A stretch of 64,000 nt of DNA, from assembly GCF_011516825.1 (NCBI RefSeq), contig NZ_WOTA01000017.1, positions 28,436-92,435 on the forward strand, written 5' to 3'. This document shows, in pieces, positions 9,297 through 17,902 of this stretch. Origin of the DNA: Acetobacter oeni. GTDB lineage: Bacteria; Pseudomonadota; Alphaproteobacteria; Acetobacterales; Acetobacteraceae. A program made the translations under genes and the position numbers. The notes beneath the pieces are model-generated. The model saw only the letters and a list, made by a program, of their open reading frames with translations. It searched no databases and was not told the DNA's origin. Each line of letters starts with the position of its first letter. The stretch's first letter is position 1.

Positions 9297-9593
9297 TTAT
9301 CGGTCCACATGTCCGAGATCGCGTTCGGGGGAGATGACATCGCGGACCCGTTGTTTCAACTCTTTCGGTCCCGGGAAACCACCATCGCGCTTTCGCTCCC
9401 ATATGAGGGTGTCGCCGACGTGGATTTCGAACACGCCGCCTGTATCCGGGATCAGCGCCACTTCGCCCAGCGCCTGTCCGAAGGTTGAGAGCAGTTCCTG
9501 CGCCATCCATCCGGAGCGCAGGAGCCAGTTGCATTGCGTGCAGTAACGGATGGAAACCCGGGGGCCGCTTTCAGGATTTATGCTGTCTGTCAT
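9297..9593 (-). CDS. SelT/SelW/SelH (Rdx) family protein
   Basis: A 98-residue thioredoxin-like protein of the selenoprotein W-related Rdx family. The redox motif near the N-terminus reads YCTQCNW, a Cys-x-x-Cys version without selenocysteine. The second half has the typical DTGGVFEIHVGDTLIWERK and GGFPGPKELKQRVRD. The family is thought to act in thiol redox chemistry, without a fixed substrate. The ATG at 9593 is preceded by AAGGCGG; upstream in-frame sequence to 9692 lacks similarity. It is on the same strand as the glycosidase but about 200 bases away. Confidence 0.87.
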   Translation of the reverse strand: MTDSINPESGPRVSIRYCTQCNWLLRSGWMAQELLSTFGQALGEVALIPDTGGVFEIHVGDTLIWERKRDGGFPGPKELKQRVRDVISPERDLGHVDR

Positions 9594-10168
9594 GGCTCTG
9601 CCGCCTTCATTGCTGAGATGTGGTTTTTTACAGATTGGCGCCGGCCCGGGTTCTGTCCCTGTAACCCGACAGGGAGCGGCATGCCCCTGCACTTCGATCT
9701 GTTTATAAATAAACAGACAGGTCTGGAAATGGTTCTGTTGTCGTCAGGCTCAGGAATGTTAATCTATTGCTTTGAGCCATGAGCGGCGATTTACAGGTGA
9801 GGACAGCCTGCGGGCGGGCTGTCTGAGTATCGGACGCTGGAGTGGGCCGGGTGGTTCGCCGGTGCCGCCGCATGAAAGTCTGTGAACCGTGCATCACATT
9901 ATCGCGGTGGGAAACCTCTTCCCGCGCCGGGGGGCTCCCGGAGTTTTCTGATGAGCGCATCTGTCATGATATTTTCTTTGTGGACCGGATTTTTTACTGG
10001 TTTGCTTTGAGCCGGAGGGGGGTGTGCTGTTTCAGTATTAATTGATGACCACCAGTTTTATCTTTTTGTTCTCCGTAGTGTTGAAAGTTCTGTATAGGCA
10101 GGTTGTGGTCATTGACTTGGAAATGTATTTATTCATAGTGGTTAATTGATTTTTATTAGAGGCTACTG
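9594..10168. other. Intergenic region with AT-rich right half
   Basis: About 575 bases without a convincing gene. From about 9960 the DNA becomes distinctly AT-rich and stays so into the glycosyltransferase gene. A promoter-like pair TTGACT (10112-10117) and ATAGTG (10135-10140), with 17-base spacing, sits just before that gene; the match to consensus is only moderate. The left half carries no feature I can name. Confidence 0.35.
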
Positions 10169-11266
10169 ATGATAAATGTATTTGTTCAGCTTAGCTATGG
10201 GTATGGCGGCAGGAATTGGAATGAACAATTCCGGAACAAAAAAATACTGGGGACTAATGAGCCTTATGCCTATGGATATTACAGAGGTAGTTCTGACGAT
10301 ATCAGGGTTACCTATTCTGAAGATATTCAAAAAGAAACATTTTTTCAGAAATATATTCGTTATGCCGCGAGGCTTGTATTTGGATTTGATTTTATGCAGG
10401 TCTGGAGAAACCGCGGAAAGATTCGGTCCGGTACGGATGTGGTCTGGACCTATAATGAGTCCCAGATGCTGGGGGTCATGCTTCTGAAAAAACTGATGCG
10501 GCTGAACAGGATAAAAGTTATCGGACAGAGCGTGTGGCTGATCGATAAATGGCCAGAAAACCGGCTGAGGCAGAAATTCTATCGCTGGCTGCTGAAGGAT
10601 GTGGATGTAATGACATTCAACAGCCGGATGAACTCCGACATAGCAAAAAAAATGTTTCCTCACAATCGAGTAGAATTTACGAAATTCGGCATACGATGTG
10701 ACGAGATGTTACCATATGTCAGAAAAGAAGTCGGAAACATCATCGCTGTGGGAAATGATCGCAGCCGGGACTGGGCGACGCTTGCCGCCTGCGCGACCCG
10801 GATGCCGGGGGAGGAGTTCCTTCTGGCAACGCAGAATGCGGATGCGATCGCAATTGCCGGGCAACACGCCAATATGCAAATTGCCAGTTTAAAGACAAAC
10901 GATGAAATGTCTTCATTTTATAATAAATCAATTATGGTCATTGTGCCGCTGAAAGATAATAAATATGTAAGCGGACTTACTGTCGTTGAAGAATCCGGTG
11001 TTATGGGGGTGCCTTGTATTGTAACTGATACAGGGGGGCTCAGGGATTACTTTACGGACGATATGGTATATTTTGTTCCCGTGGGAGACGAGCAGGCGCT
11101 GGGCCGGGCGATACAGGATCTTGTGCAGGACGAGGAAAAGCGTGGCCGCATGGTGAAGAATATACAGGAATATATGCGCACGTCACTGAACAGCCAGACA
11201 TATGTGGACGAATATGTTCAGATTACCCGGCAGCTCGTGCCGGGTTCAGGGGCTGCTAAATCATAG
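10169..11266 (+). CDS. Glycosyltransferase, GT4-like (GT-B fold)
   Basis: A 365-residue cytosolic glycosyltransferase of GT-B type. The C-terminal nucleotide-sugar-binding half carries the signature segment SGLTVVEESGVMGVPCIVTD (about residues 270-289), which gives the GT4 E-x7-E pattern, followed by TGGLRDYF. The N-terminal acceptor half is poorly conserved. The likely role is adding a sugar during surface polysaccharide or glycolipid synthesis, but no partner genes are present. Codon use is conspicuously AT-rich (many ATA, AAA and AAT codons) compared with all neighbours, and a decayed transposase follows within 50 bases, so recent horizontal transfer is likely. The ATG at 10169 follows AGAGG. 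Confidence 0.8.
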   Translation: MINVFVQLSYGYGGRNWNEQFRNKKILGTNEPYAYGYYRGSSDDIRVTYSEDIQKETFFQKYIRYAARLVFGFDFMQVWRNRGKIRSGTDVVWTYNESQMLGVMLLKKLMRLNRIKVIGQSVWLIDKWPENRLRQKFYRWLLKDVDVMTFNSRMNSDIAKKMFPHNRVEFTKFGIRCDEMLPYVRKEVGNIIAVGNDRSRDWATLAACATRMPGEEFLLATQNADAIAIAGQHANMQIASLKTNDEMSSFYNKSIMVIVPLKDNKYVSGLTVVEESGVMGVPCIVTDTGGLRDYFTDDMVYFVPVGDEQALGRAIQDLVQDEEKRGRMVKNIQEYMRTSLNSQTYVDEYVQITRQLVPGSGAAKS

Positions 11267-11305
11267 AACTGACCGGTGAGTCACGGGGGCGCATGCGGAG
11301 CGTCT

Positions 11306-11937
11306 GTGGATGAACTGTTTTTGCTGACTGACGGCCAGGTGGGGTAGCTTGAGCCGTTATTGCCTGCCGGTTCACGGGGGTCTTTGGGTGGATTTTTGTG
11401 GTCCTGACTCCTGACGGAGCGGGCCTGGTCTGCCGATGTATCTGATGATCGGCGCGATCTGTGCTTACAGCACGCTGGCCCGTAGTGTGTGTCCCGGCTT
11501 AAAAGGGATTTTTTTCTGCTATGTCAGGTGGACAGAAGGCAGGCTGAGTTCAAAGTCGCACGCTGTCTGTGATGTTCAGGGGCGATCTGTCCGACTTTAG
11601 CTGACTGTGCAGGAAGGGCCGGTGATTTCCGAAGGTGCGGGCGTTCTGCTGGCCGGTCTGCGGGCTGAGGCATCAGAAGTCGTCGGGGATCGGGGTTATG
11701 ACAGTAGCAAAATCAGACTGTTTCTCGCGGAGCTGAATATCGCAGTCTGTTTTTCGCCAGAGAGAAACCGGACATCAAAGCGGTTTTATTGCCGATATTT
11801 GTATAAAAAGCGTCGTTCACATCGGGAACATGTTCGCAGGGGTCAAAGCCTGGCGACGTATTGCCGCAGGTTATGACGGACGCGCATGTGCAGTCATGGC
11901 GGCAATCCGTGGCGCAAAAGCTTCGTACTCTGTCTGA
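11306..11937 (+). pseudogene. Decayed IS5-family (IS427/IS1031-like) transposase
   Basis: Pieces of an IS5-type transposase in order, broken by stops and frameshifts. The N-terminal remnant at 11306 reads DELFLLTDGQVG, a stop, then LEPLLPAGSRG. The central catalytic-domain remnant at 11607-11800 contains VVGDRGYDSSKIRLFLAEL. After a frameshift, the C-terminal remnant reads IGNMFAGVKAWRRIAAGYD and ends at 11937. These correspond to the family's LTDxQ, GDRGYDS and IENMFGRLKDWRRIATRYDR blocks. No intact terminal inverted repeats were identified. It cannot encode an active enzyme. Confidence 0.8.
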
Positions 11938-11976
11938 AGGAATGAATCCTGAGGCTGGCGCGGGCGGGTCCTGTTT

Positions 11977-13257
11977 TTATTCGGTCATTTCCGCGCACCA
12001 GCGGCGGCGCAGCGTGTTGGCGATCAGCATCATGACCGGTCCCAGGGCCATGACGGCGGCCATCGGGACCACGGAACTGGTTGGCATGAATCCCATCAGG
12101 AGGCCGCTGACGGCGCCGATGGTGAACTGCATTGTCCCCAGCATGGCCGAAGCACTGCCGGCGTGTGCGCCATGATGATGGAACGCCAGGACCGTTGCGT
12201 TGGCGCCGACGAATCCCAGCGCGGCGTTGACGCCCATGATCAGTGCGCCGATCAGGAGCGGATGCGCCGGTGTGGCGATGCCGGTGGCGGTGAGCAGCAG
12301 GAAGAGTCCGGCCATCAGTGCCGTGCCGTAAATGCCGGCCTGCATCAGGGAGGCCAGTCTGACCTTATGGACCAGCCGCCCGCTGACCTGGGTTGAGGCG
12401 ATGAACACCGCCGCGTTGGCGCCGAAGAACAGGGCGTATTGCTGTGGTGTGAAGCCGAGCAGGTGTTCGAACACGACCGGGGAGCCGCCGAGATAGGCGA
12501 ACATGACGAACGTGCCGGCGCTGGCGATCAGGGCGTTGAGGACGAAATGGGGTTCTTTCAGGATTGTTATGTAGCGTGCGAGGATTGCCATGGGAGGCAG
12601 GCGCAGGCGCCTTGACAGGGGCAGGGTGTCCGGGAGCAGGAACCAGATCGCCGCGATGGCCAGGAGGCCGTAGATCACCGCGATCCAGAAAATCCAGCGC
12701 CAGACGCCGACGGCCAGGACCAGGCCGCCGAGCGAGGGGGCCAGGATTGGCGCCACGCCAAAGATCAGGGTCAGCTGGGTCATGATTCTGGCGCCTTCGC
12801 GGCCTGTCGCGACGTCCCGGATGAAGGCCCGCGGCACGACGCTGCCGGCCGAGCCGCCGACTGCGGCGAGGAAGCGGAACAGGCAGAACGCCCGGTAGTC
12901 TCCGGTCATGGCGCATCCGGCCGAGGCCAGGGTGTAGATTCCCATGCCGAGCAGGAGGGGCACCCGGCGTCCGAACCGGTCCGAGAGTGGCCCGCAGGAG
13001 AACTGCCCGACCGCGAGTCCGGCGAACCAGGTTGCGAGGGTGAACTGCGCCGAGCCCGGGCCGCCCCCGAGGTCGCGATCGAGCTGCGGGAAGGCCGGGA
13101 GATACATATCTGTTGAAATCGGCCCGATCGCCGTTATCAGGCCGAGCAGGGCAATCAGATAGAACGGCAGACGACCGGTGGTTTGAATCGTCTGGAGCGC
13201 GAGCGCGGGCGACATGTTTCGACCTGTCATGAAAGGCGAAAGGGGAAAGGCGGTCAT
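11977..13257 (-). CDS. MFS drug/sulfonamide exporter, Bcr/CflA family
   Basis: A 426-residue inner-membrane protein with about 12 transmembrane segments. The hallmark first-helix motif GPISTDMYLPAFPQL and the loop motif GPLSDRFGRRVPLLLGM place it in the Bcr/CflA drug:H+ antiporter branch of the major facilitator superfamily. Members export bicyclomycin, sulfonamides or chloramphenicol; the real substrate is unknown. In-frame ATGs at 13257, 13230 and 13215 are all possible starts, none with a strong ribosome site. It is divergent from the RND efflux operon, with which it shares a 380-base AT-rich upstream region. Confidence 0.88.
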   Translation of the reverse strand: MTAFPLSPFMTGRNMSPALALQTIQTTGRLPFYLIALLGLITAIGPISTDMYLPAFPQLDRDLGGGPGSAQFTLATWFAGLAVGQFSCGPLSDRFGRRVPLLLGMGIYTLASAGCAMTGDYRAFCLFRFLAAVGGSAGSVVPRAFIRDVATGREGARIMTQLTLIFGVAPILAPSLGGLVLAVGVWRWIFWIAVIYGLLAIAAIWFLLPDTLPLSRRLRLPPMAILARYITILKEPHFVLNALIASAGTFVMFAYLGGSPVVFEHLLGFTPQQYALFFGANAAVFIASTQVSGRLVHKVRLASLMQAGIYGTALMAGLFLLLTATGIATPAHPLLIGALIMGVNAALGFVGANATVLAFHHHGAHAGSASAMLGTMQFTIGAVSGLLMGFMPTSSVVPMAAVMALGPVMMLIANTLRRRWCAEMTE

Positions 13258-13638
13258 TCACCTGTTTTTGTCCTGCTGTCCACGGGCTTTACGCGTGCGG
13301 GAGGCCCCTGGTGTCGCATGGCAGATCAGAAGACGGTGAGGGGTGTGATGACCGGTCTCTTCTGTTTCAGTTGAAGATCGACATAAAAATTTAAAAAATG
13401 TATCGCTCCGTATCGCCTGAAACGGGTGTCAGGCCGTTGCAGAGTCGGCGTGGCTGTTTTAGGTGCAGGTCTCTCAGGCGCAATCGGCGGCCCGACCGCC
13501 GTGGCGCACTTTTTCGTGGCACCGGAGGACGCGGGCGGATTGCCATATTATCTTCACGATGGCGGTGCATGTTGCCTGAAATCCATTCCGACCTCAGGGA
13601 CAGCGTGTCTGCCCGTGGCTGATGACTCCCGGACCCTG
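13258..13638. other. Divergent promoter region, efflux genes
   Basis: About 380 bases between the MFS exporter and the RND operon. It contains an AT-rich stretch around 13375-13405 that is the probable promoter zone for one or both. The frame of the adaptor stays open to 13426, so part of this region could be coding if an earlier start is used. No regulator gene is adjacent. Confidence 0.35.
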
Positions 13639-14796
13639 ATGTCGCTCCATGTCGCTTTTTCCGTATTCCGGGCGTTGTGCCGGCCTGCTGTCGCGGTGCT
13701 GCCGGTTCTGATCGGTCTGGCTTTTGCCGGCGCCGGCCATTCCGCGCGGGGGGCTGACAGCGCGCCGGCGCCGGTTCCGGACGTGCAGCATCGTCCCAAC
13801 GGGCTGCTGGCGGTTGAGCCGGGTTCTCCGGTGGATAAGCGGCTGGTTGTCGGCCCTGTCAGCATGAGCCGGTGGGATCGTGGCACGACGTCGCCCGGGA
13901 CCATCGTGGCCGAACCTTCCCGGAACGTAACGGTGCTGCCGCCGTCCGCCGGTCGCATTATCGATATGACCGTGAAGATTGGCGATCATGTTCAGGTCGG
14001 CGATGAGCTGGCGCATATTCTGTCCGCCGATGTGGCTCAGGCGACGGCGGATGAGATCAGGGCCAGGGCGGATCTCGATCTGGCCCGCCGGACGTTTAAG
14101 CGCAATCAGGGCGTTCTCTCTGCGGGTGGCGGGACGGCGAAGGACCTCGACTCGGCGAGGGCGGCTCTGACCGAAGCGGAGGCGGAGGAGGACCGCGCCC
14201 AGACGAAGCTGGACGCGCTGTCGGCGAGCACCACGGACAGCGGGGTGATGACCCTGAAATCGCCGATCGAGGGCGATGTCAGCATTGTGAACGCCACGGC
14301 GGGCGTGAACATCACCGACATCACGCAGCCGCTTGTGGTTGTCACCAGCATTGATGAAGTCTGGGCGGTGGCGGATGTGCCGGAGCGCGATATTGCCGGT
14401 CTGGCTCTCGGGCAGCCGGTCAATCTGACGATGCCGGCGTTTCCGGGCAAAATCTTTCATTCCACCGTGTCGGGCATTACGCCGATCATGCAGCCCGACT
14501 CGCAGGTTCTGGATGTGCGCGTCATTCTGCCCAATCTGGACGGCAAGCTGCATCCGAACATGTATGCCAGCATGACCGTTATGGAGCCGGAGCCGCCGAC
14601 GCTTTCGGTGCCGCAATCCGCTCTGCTGATGAACAACGATGCGGTGACCGTTTTTGTGGAAGTGAGGCCGCACACATTCGAGCGGCGTTCCGTGCGGATT
14701 ATTTATGACGATGGCGATAACTGCCGCGTTCTTTCCGGGCTGAGTGCCGGCGAGAGGATTGTGACCTCGGGCGCTATCCTGCTCAACGATGATTAA
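13639..14796 (+). CDS. RND efflux periplasmic adaptor (HlyD/CzcB family)
   Basis: A 385-residue membrane-fusion protein linking the RND pump to the outer-membrane channel. A signal peptide (CRPAVAVLPVLIGLAFAGAG) is followed by the biotinyl-lipoyl half-motif PPSAGRIIDMTVKIGDHVQVGD, an alpha-hairpin coiled coil (about 135-200), a second lipoyl strand (LKSPIEGDVS) and beta-barrel domains. It lacks the His-rich or Met-rich metal tails of some CzcB or CusB proteins. The ATG at 13639 puts the signal peptide at the N-terminus, although no strong ribosome site is seen and the frame is open upstream. It overlaps the pump gene by 8 bases, showing translational coupling. Confidence 0.87.
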   Translation: MSLHVAFSVFRALCRPAVAVLPVLIGLAFAGAGHSARGADSAPAPVPDVQHRPNGLLAVEPGSPVDKRLVVGPVSMSRWDRGTTSPGTIVAEPSRNVTVLPPSAGRIIDMTVKIGDHVQVGDELAHILSADVAQATADEIRARADLDLARRTFKRNQGVLSAGGGTAKDLDSARAALTEAEAEEDRAQTKLDALSASTTDSGVMTLKSPIEGDVSIVNATAGVNITDITQPLVVVTSIDEVWAVADVPERDIAGLALGQPVNLTMPAFPGKIFHSTVSGITPIMQPDSQVLDVRVILPNLDGKLHPNMYASMTVMEPEPPTLSVPQSALLMNNDAVTVFVEVRPHTFERRSVRIIYDDGDNCRVLSGLSAGERIVTSGAILLNDD

Positions 14797-17700
14797 CGCG
14801 ATCATTGCAGGCTGCCTGCGTCAGCGCCGGATAGTCTTTCTCGGCGCCATCATCCTGGCTGTCTGGGGCGTTATTTCCTGGCGCAACATTGCTGTTGAGG
14901 CTTATCCGGATCTGTCCGCCGTTACCGTGATGGTGACGACGCAGGTTCCGGGGCTGGCTGCCGAGGAGATCGAGCAGCAGATTACCATTCCGCTGGAGCG
15001 TCAGCTGGCCAGCACGCCCGGGCTGGTGGATACGCGCTCATCCAGTACGTTTGGTCTGTCGCTGATTACGCTGATTTTCAAAGACAGCACGGATGTTTAT
15101 TTCGCCCGGCAGCGCGTGACCGAGCAGCTGGCTCAGGTGACGGTGCCTTATGGCGCGACGCCGGGGCTCGGTCCGGTGACCAGTCCGTCCGGGGAAATCT
15201 ACCGCTACACGCTGGAATCCGATCGCGCCAATCTCATGCAGCTTTCCGAGCTTCAGCGCTGGGTGGTGATGCCGGCCCTGTTGCAGATTCCCGGTGTGGC
15301 GACGGTCAACAATTTTGGCGGGTTCACCAAGGAATATCAGCTGGTTCTCAAGCCCGGGGCGCTTCAGCGCTACAATATCGGGCTCAACGACGTTCTGACC
15401 GCAATCCAGAGCAATAATGCCAATGCCGGCGGGGGGCGTGTGACGCGCGGGGATCAGTCCTACGTGGTTCGTGGCAACGGGCTGGTGCGTAATCTCGACG
15501 ACATGAGCAATATCGCTGTGATCCAGCGGCATGGTATTCCGGTTCTGCTGCGTGATCTCGGGCAGCTTCAGCTCGGGCATCAGGTTCGCGAGGGGATTCT
15601 GGGCAAGGACAGCAATCCCGACACCATTGAGGGCATCGTGCAGATGCTCACCGGCCAGAATGCGTCTCTGGTGCTGAAGAATGTTCATCAGCAGGTTGCG
15701 GTTCTGCAGAAGCAGCTTGATCCGATGGGGGTGAGGATCGTCCCCTATATCGACCGCGATACGCTTGTGAACGCCACCACTGACAAGGTGATGGACACGG
15801 TTTTCAAGGGTGTCGGGCTTGTCATTATCGTGCTGCTGATTTTCCTGGGCAGCCCGCGCAGCGCGCTGGTGGCCGCGATCACCATTCCGCTGGCGCTGGC
15901 TTTTGTGTTCGTTGTGATGAATGCGCTCGGGATGGCGGCCAATCTGTTTTCTCTGGGGGCGATTGATTTCGGCGTTGTCGTGGATGGCGCCATTGTCATC
16001 ACCGAGGCCATTCTCCGGTTGCGGGAGGAGCGCCCGACGGAGGTGATTGAACTGAAGGACGTTCTGACGCTGACGAATCAGATCGGGCGTTCGATTCTGT
16101 TTTCCACGTTGATTATCATTGTGGCTTACAGCCCGCTTTTCGCGTTCGAGGGGTCCGAGGGGAAGCTCTTTCGCCCGATGGCCTATACGGTCAGCTTCGC
16201 GCTGTTCGGCGCATTGCTGAGTGCCACCATGCTGACGCCGGCGCTGGCGTGGCTTGCGATGCGTAAGCCGCACCGGCTGTTTCACAACAGGCCGCTGGAG
16301 TGGCTGCACCGGCAGTATCGTCACTGGCTCGGTCATTTTGTTGATCGTCCTTTGCTGGCTTATGCCGGCGGCGGGATTGCGTTCGCGCTTGTCGTCATTC
16401 TCGGGATGACGGTTGGCCGGGAGTTTCTGCCGGAGCTTGATGAGGGGGCGCTCTGGCTTCAGGTTGAGCTGCCTTCGGGCATTTCGCTGGACAAGGCCAG
16501 CGAGATTGCCAGTGAGATCCGCAGGGCCATTCATTCGTTTTCAGAGACGTCCTATGCCATTACGCAGCTTGGCCGTAACGATTCCGGCACTGATCCGTGG
16601 ACGCCGTCGCATATCGAGATGCCGGTTGGTCTGAGGCCGTACAGCACCTGGCCGAAGGGAGAGACCAAGGCGCAGTTCGAGCAGAAGCTGCGGCAGCGGC
16701 TGCATCAGATTCCGGGGATCAGTTTCGACATCAGCCAGCCGATCGAAGACGGGATGAACGATCTGGTCGGTGGCGCGCATTCGCCACTTGTTCTGCGTGT
16801 TTACGGGGAGGATTTCCGTGAGATGCGGCGGGTTGGCGAGGACATTGTGCGCCAGCTGAAGACCGTGTCCGGGACGACGGATGCCTCGATCTTTCAGGGG
16901 CCGGAGATTCCGGAGCTTTCCATTGTTGCCGACCGGCCGGCGATGTCGCGCTATGGCGTTAAAATTTCCGATGTCATGAATGTCGTTCAGAACGGCATTG
17001 GCGATGCGGCTGTTTCACAGCTTTATATCGGTGACCGCACCTACAATATGACGGTTCGTTTCCAGACCGACGAGACCCGCAATCTTCAGTTGCTGGCTCA
17101 TCTGCCGCTGACCGGCTCTTCGGGCGCCGAGATTCCGCTGGAGGCGCTGGCGAAGATTGCTCTGGAAACCGGACAGTCCAATATTTCGCATGAATACAAT
17201 CACCGGCAGATCACGATCCGGGTGAACAATGGCAGTCGCCCGCTGTCCCAGTATCTGCCGGACGCGCAGGCGCATATTGATCGTTTCGTTCATTTCGACG
17301 CGTCGAAATATCGTCTTGAGTGGGCGGGTACTTTTCAGCAGGAGCAGCGTGCTCAGGCGCGTCTGACGATTGCGCTGGCGATTATGTTCGCGGCCATGCT
17401 GGTTCTGCTGTTCGGGGAGTTCCGGCTGTTTCGGCAGGCGGTGCTGGTTCTTGCCGTGGTTCCGCTTGCCACTCTGGGTGGTCTGGTGGCGCTGCATGTG
17501 CGGGGCGAGACGCTGAATGTGGCCACGACTGTCGGGTTCATCGCGCTGTTTGGCGTTGCGATTCAGAACGGTATTATCATGGTGTCCAACATCAACCGTC
17601 ATCGGTCAGATGGTATGGCGTTGCGGGATGCGGTGATCGAGGGGGCGGGCGAGCGTTTCCGGCCGGTTCTGATGACGGCGACGGTGGCGTCGGTCGGCAT

Positions 17701-17902
17701 GTTGCCTGCGGCGATTGCGACCGGCATCGGCACCGATGTTCAGCGTGGTCTGGCCACGGTGGTGGTTGGTGGTCTCGGGATCGCCACGGTTCTGACGCTC
17801 TTTATTCTGCCGACTTATTATGCCGAGCTTGAGGCCTGGGTTGAGAAGCGCGATGCCCGGAAACAGAATACAGCCTCGTCGGGAGACAGCAGGGATGACT
17901 GA
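14789..17902 (+). CDS. RND efflux pump, CzcA/HME-like
   Basis: A 1037-residue proton-driven inner-membrane pump. It begins with TM1 and the VEAYPDLSAVTVMVTTQVPG porter start, has two large periplasmic loops and 12 transmembrane segments. TM4 carries GAIDFGVVVDGAIVITEA with Asp393 and Asp399, resembling the DFGxxVDGAV signature of heavy-metal-efflux (HME) RND proteins. This suggests divalent-cation export, but the adaptor has no metal-binding tail and some pumps of this type have other substrates, so the cargo is left open. It is the middle gene of a three-gene operon, overlapping both neighbours by 8 bases. Confidence 0.9.
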   Translation: MINAIIAGCLRQRRIVFLGAIILAVWGVISWRNIAVEAYPDLSAVTVMVTTQVPGLAAEEIEQQITIPLERQLASTPGLVDTRSSSTFGLSLITLIFKDSTDVYFARQRVTEQLAQVTVPYGATPGLGPVTSPSGEIYRYTLESDRANLMQLSELQRWVVMPALLQIPGVATVNNFGGFTKEYQLVLKPGALQRYNIGLNDVLTAIQSNNANAGGGRVTRGDQSYVVRGNGLVRNLDDMSNIAVIQRHGIPVLLRDLGQLQLGHQVREGILGKDSNPDTIEGIVQMLTGQNASLVLKNVHQQVAVLQKQLDPMGVRIVPYIDRDTLVNATTDKVMDTVFKGVGLVIIVLLIFLGSPRSALVAAITIPLALAFVFVVMNALGMAANLFSLGAIDFGVVVDGAIVITEAILRLREERPTEVIELKDVLTLTNQIGRSILFSTLIIIVAYSPLFAFEGSEGKLFRPMAYTVSFALFGALLSATMLTPALAWLAMRKPHRLFHNRPLEWLHRQYRHWLGHFVDRPLLAYAGGGIAFALVVILGMTVGREFLPELDEGALWLQVELPSGISLDKASEIASEIRRAIHSFSETSYAITQLGRNDSGTDPWTPSHIEMPVGLRPYSTWPKGETKAQFEQKLRQRLHQIPGISFDISQPIEDGMNDLVGGAHSPLVLRVYGEDFREMRRVGEDIVRQLKTVSGTTDASIFQGPEIPELSIVADRPAMSRYGVKISDVMNVVQNGIGDAAVSQLYIGDRTYNMTVRFQTDETRNLQLLAHLPLTGSSGAEIPLEALAKIALETGQSNISHEYNHRQITIRVNNGSRPLSQYLPDAQAHIDRFVHFDASKYRLEWAGTFQQEQRAQARLTIALAIMFAAMLVLLFGEFRLFRQAVLVLAVVPLATLGGLVALHVRGETLNVATTVGFIALFGVAIQNGIIMVSNINRHRSDGMALRDAVIEGAGERFRPVLMTATVASVGMLPAAIATGIGTDVQRGLATVVVGGLGIATVLTLFILPTYYAELEAWVEKRDARKQNTASSGDSRDD

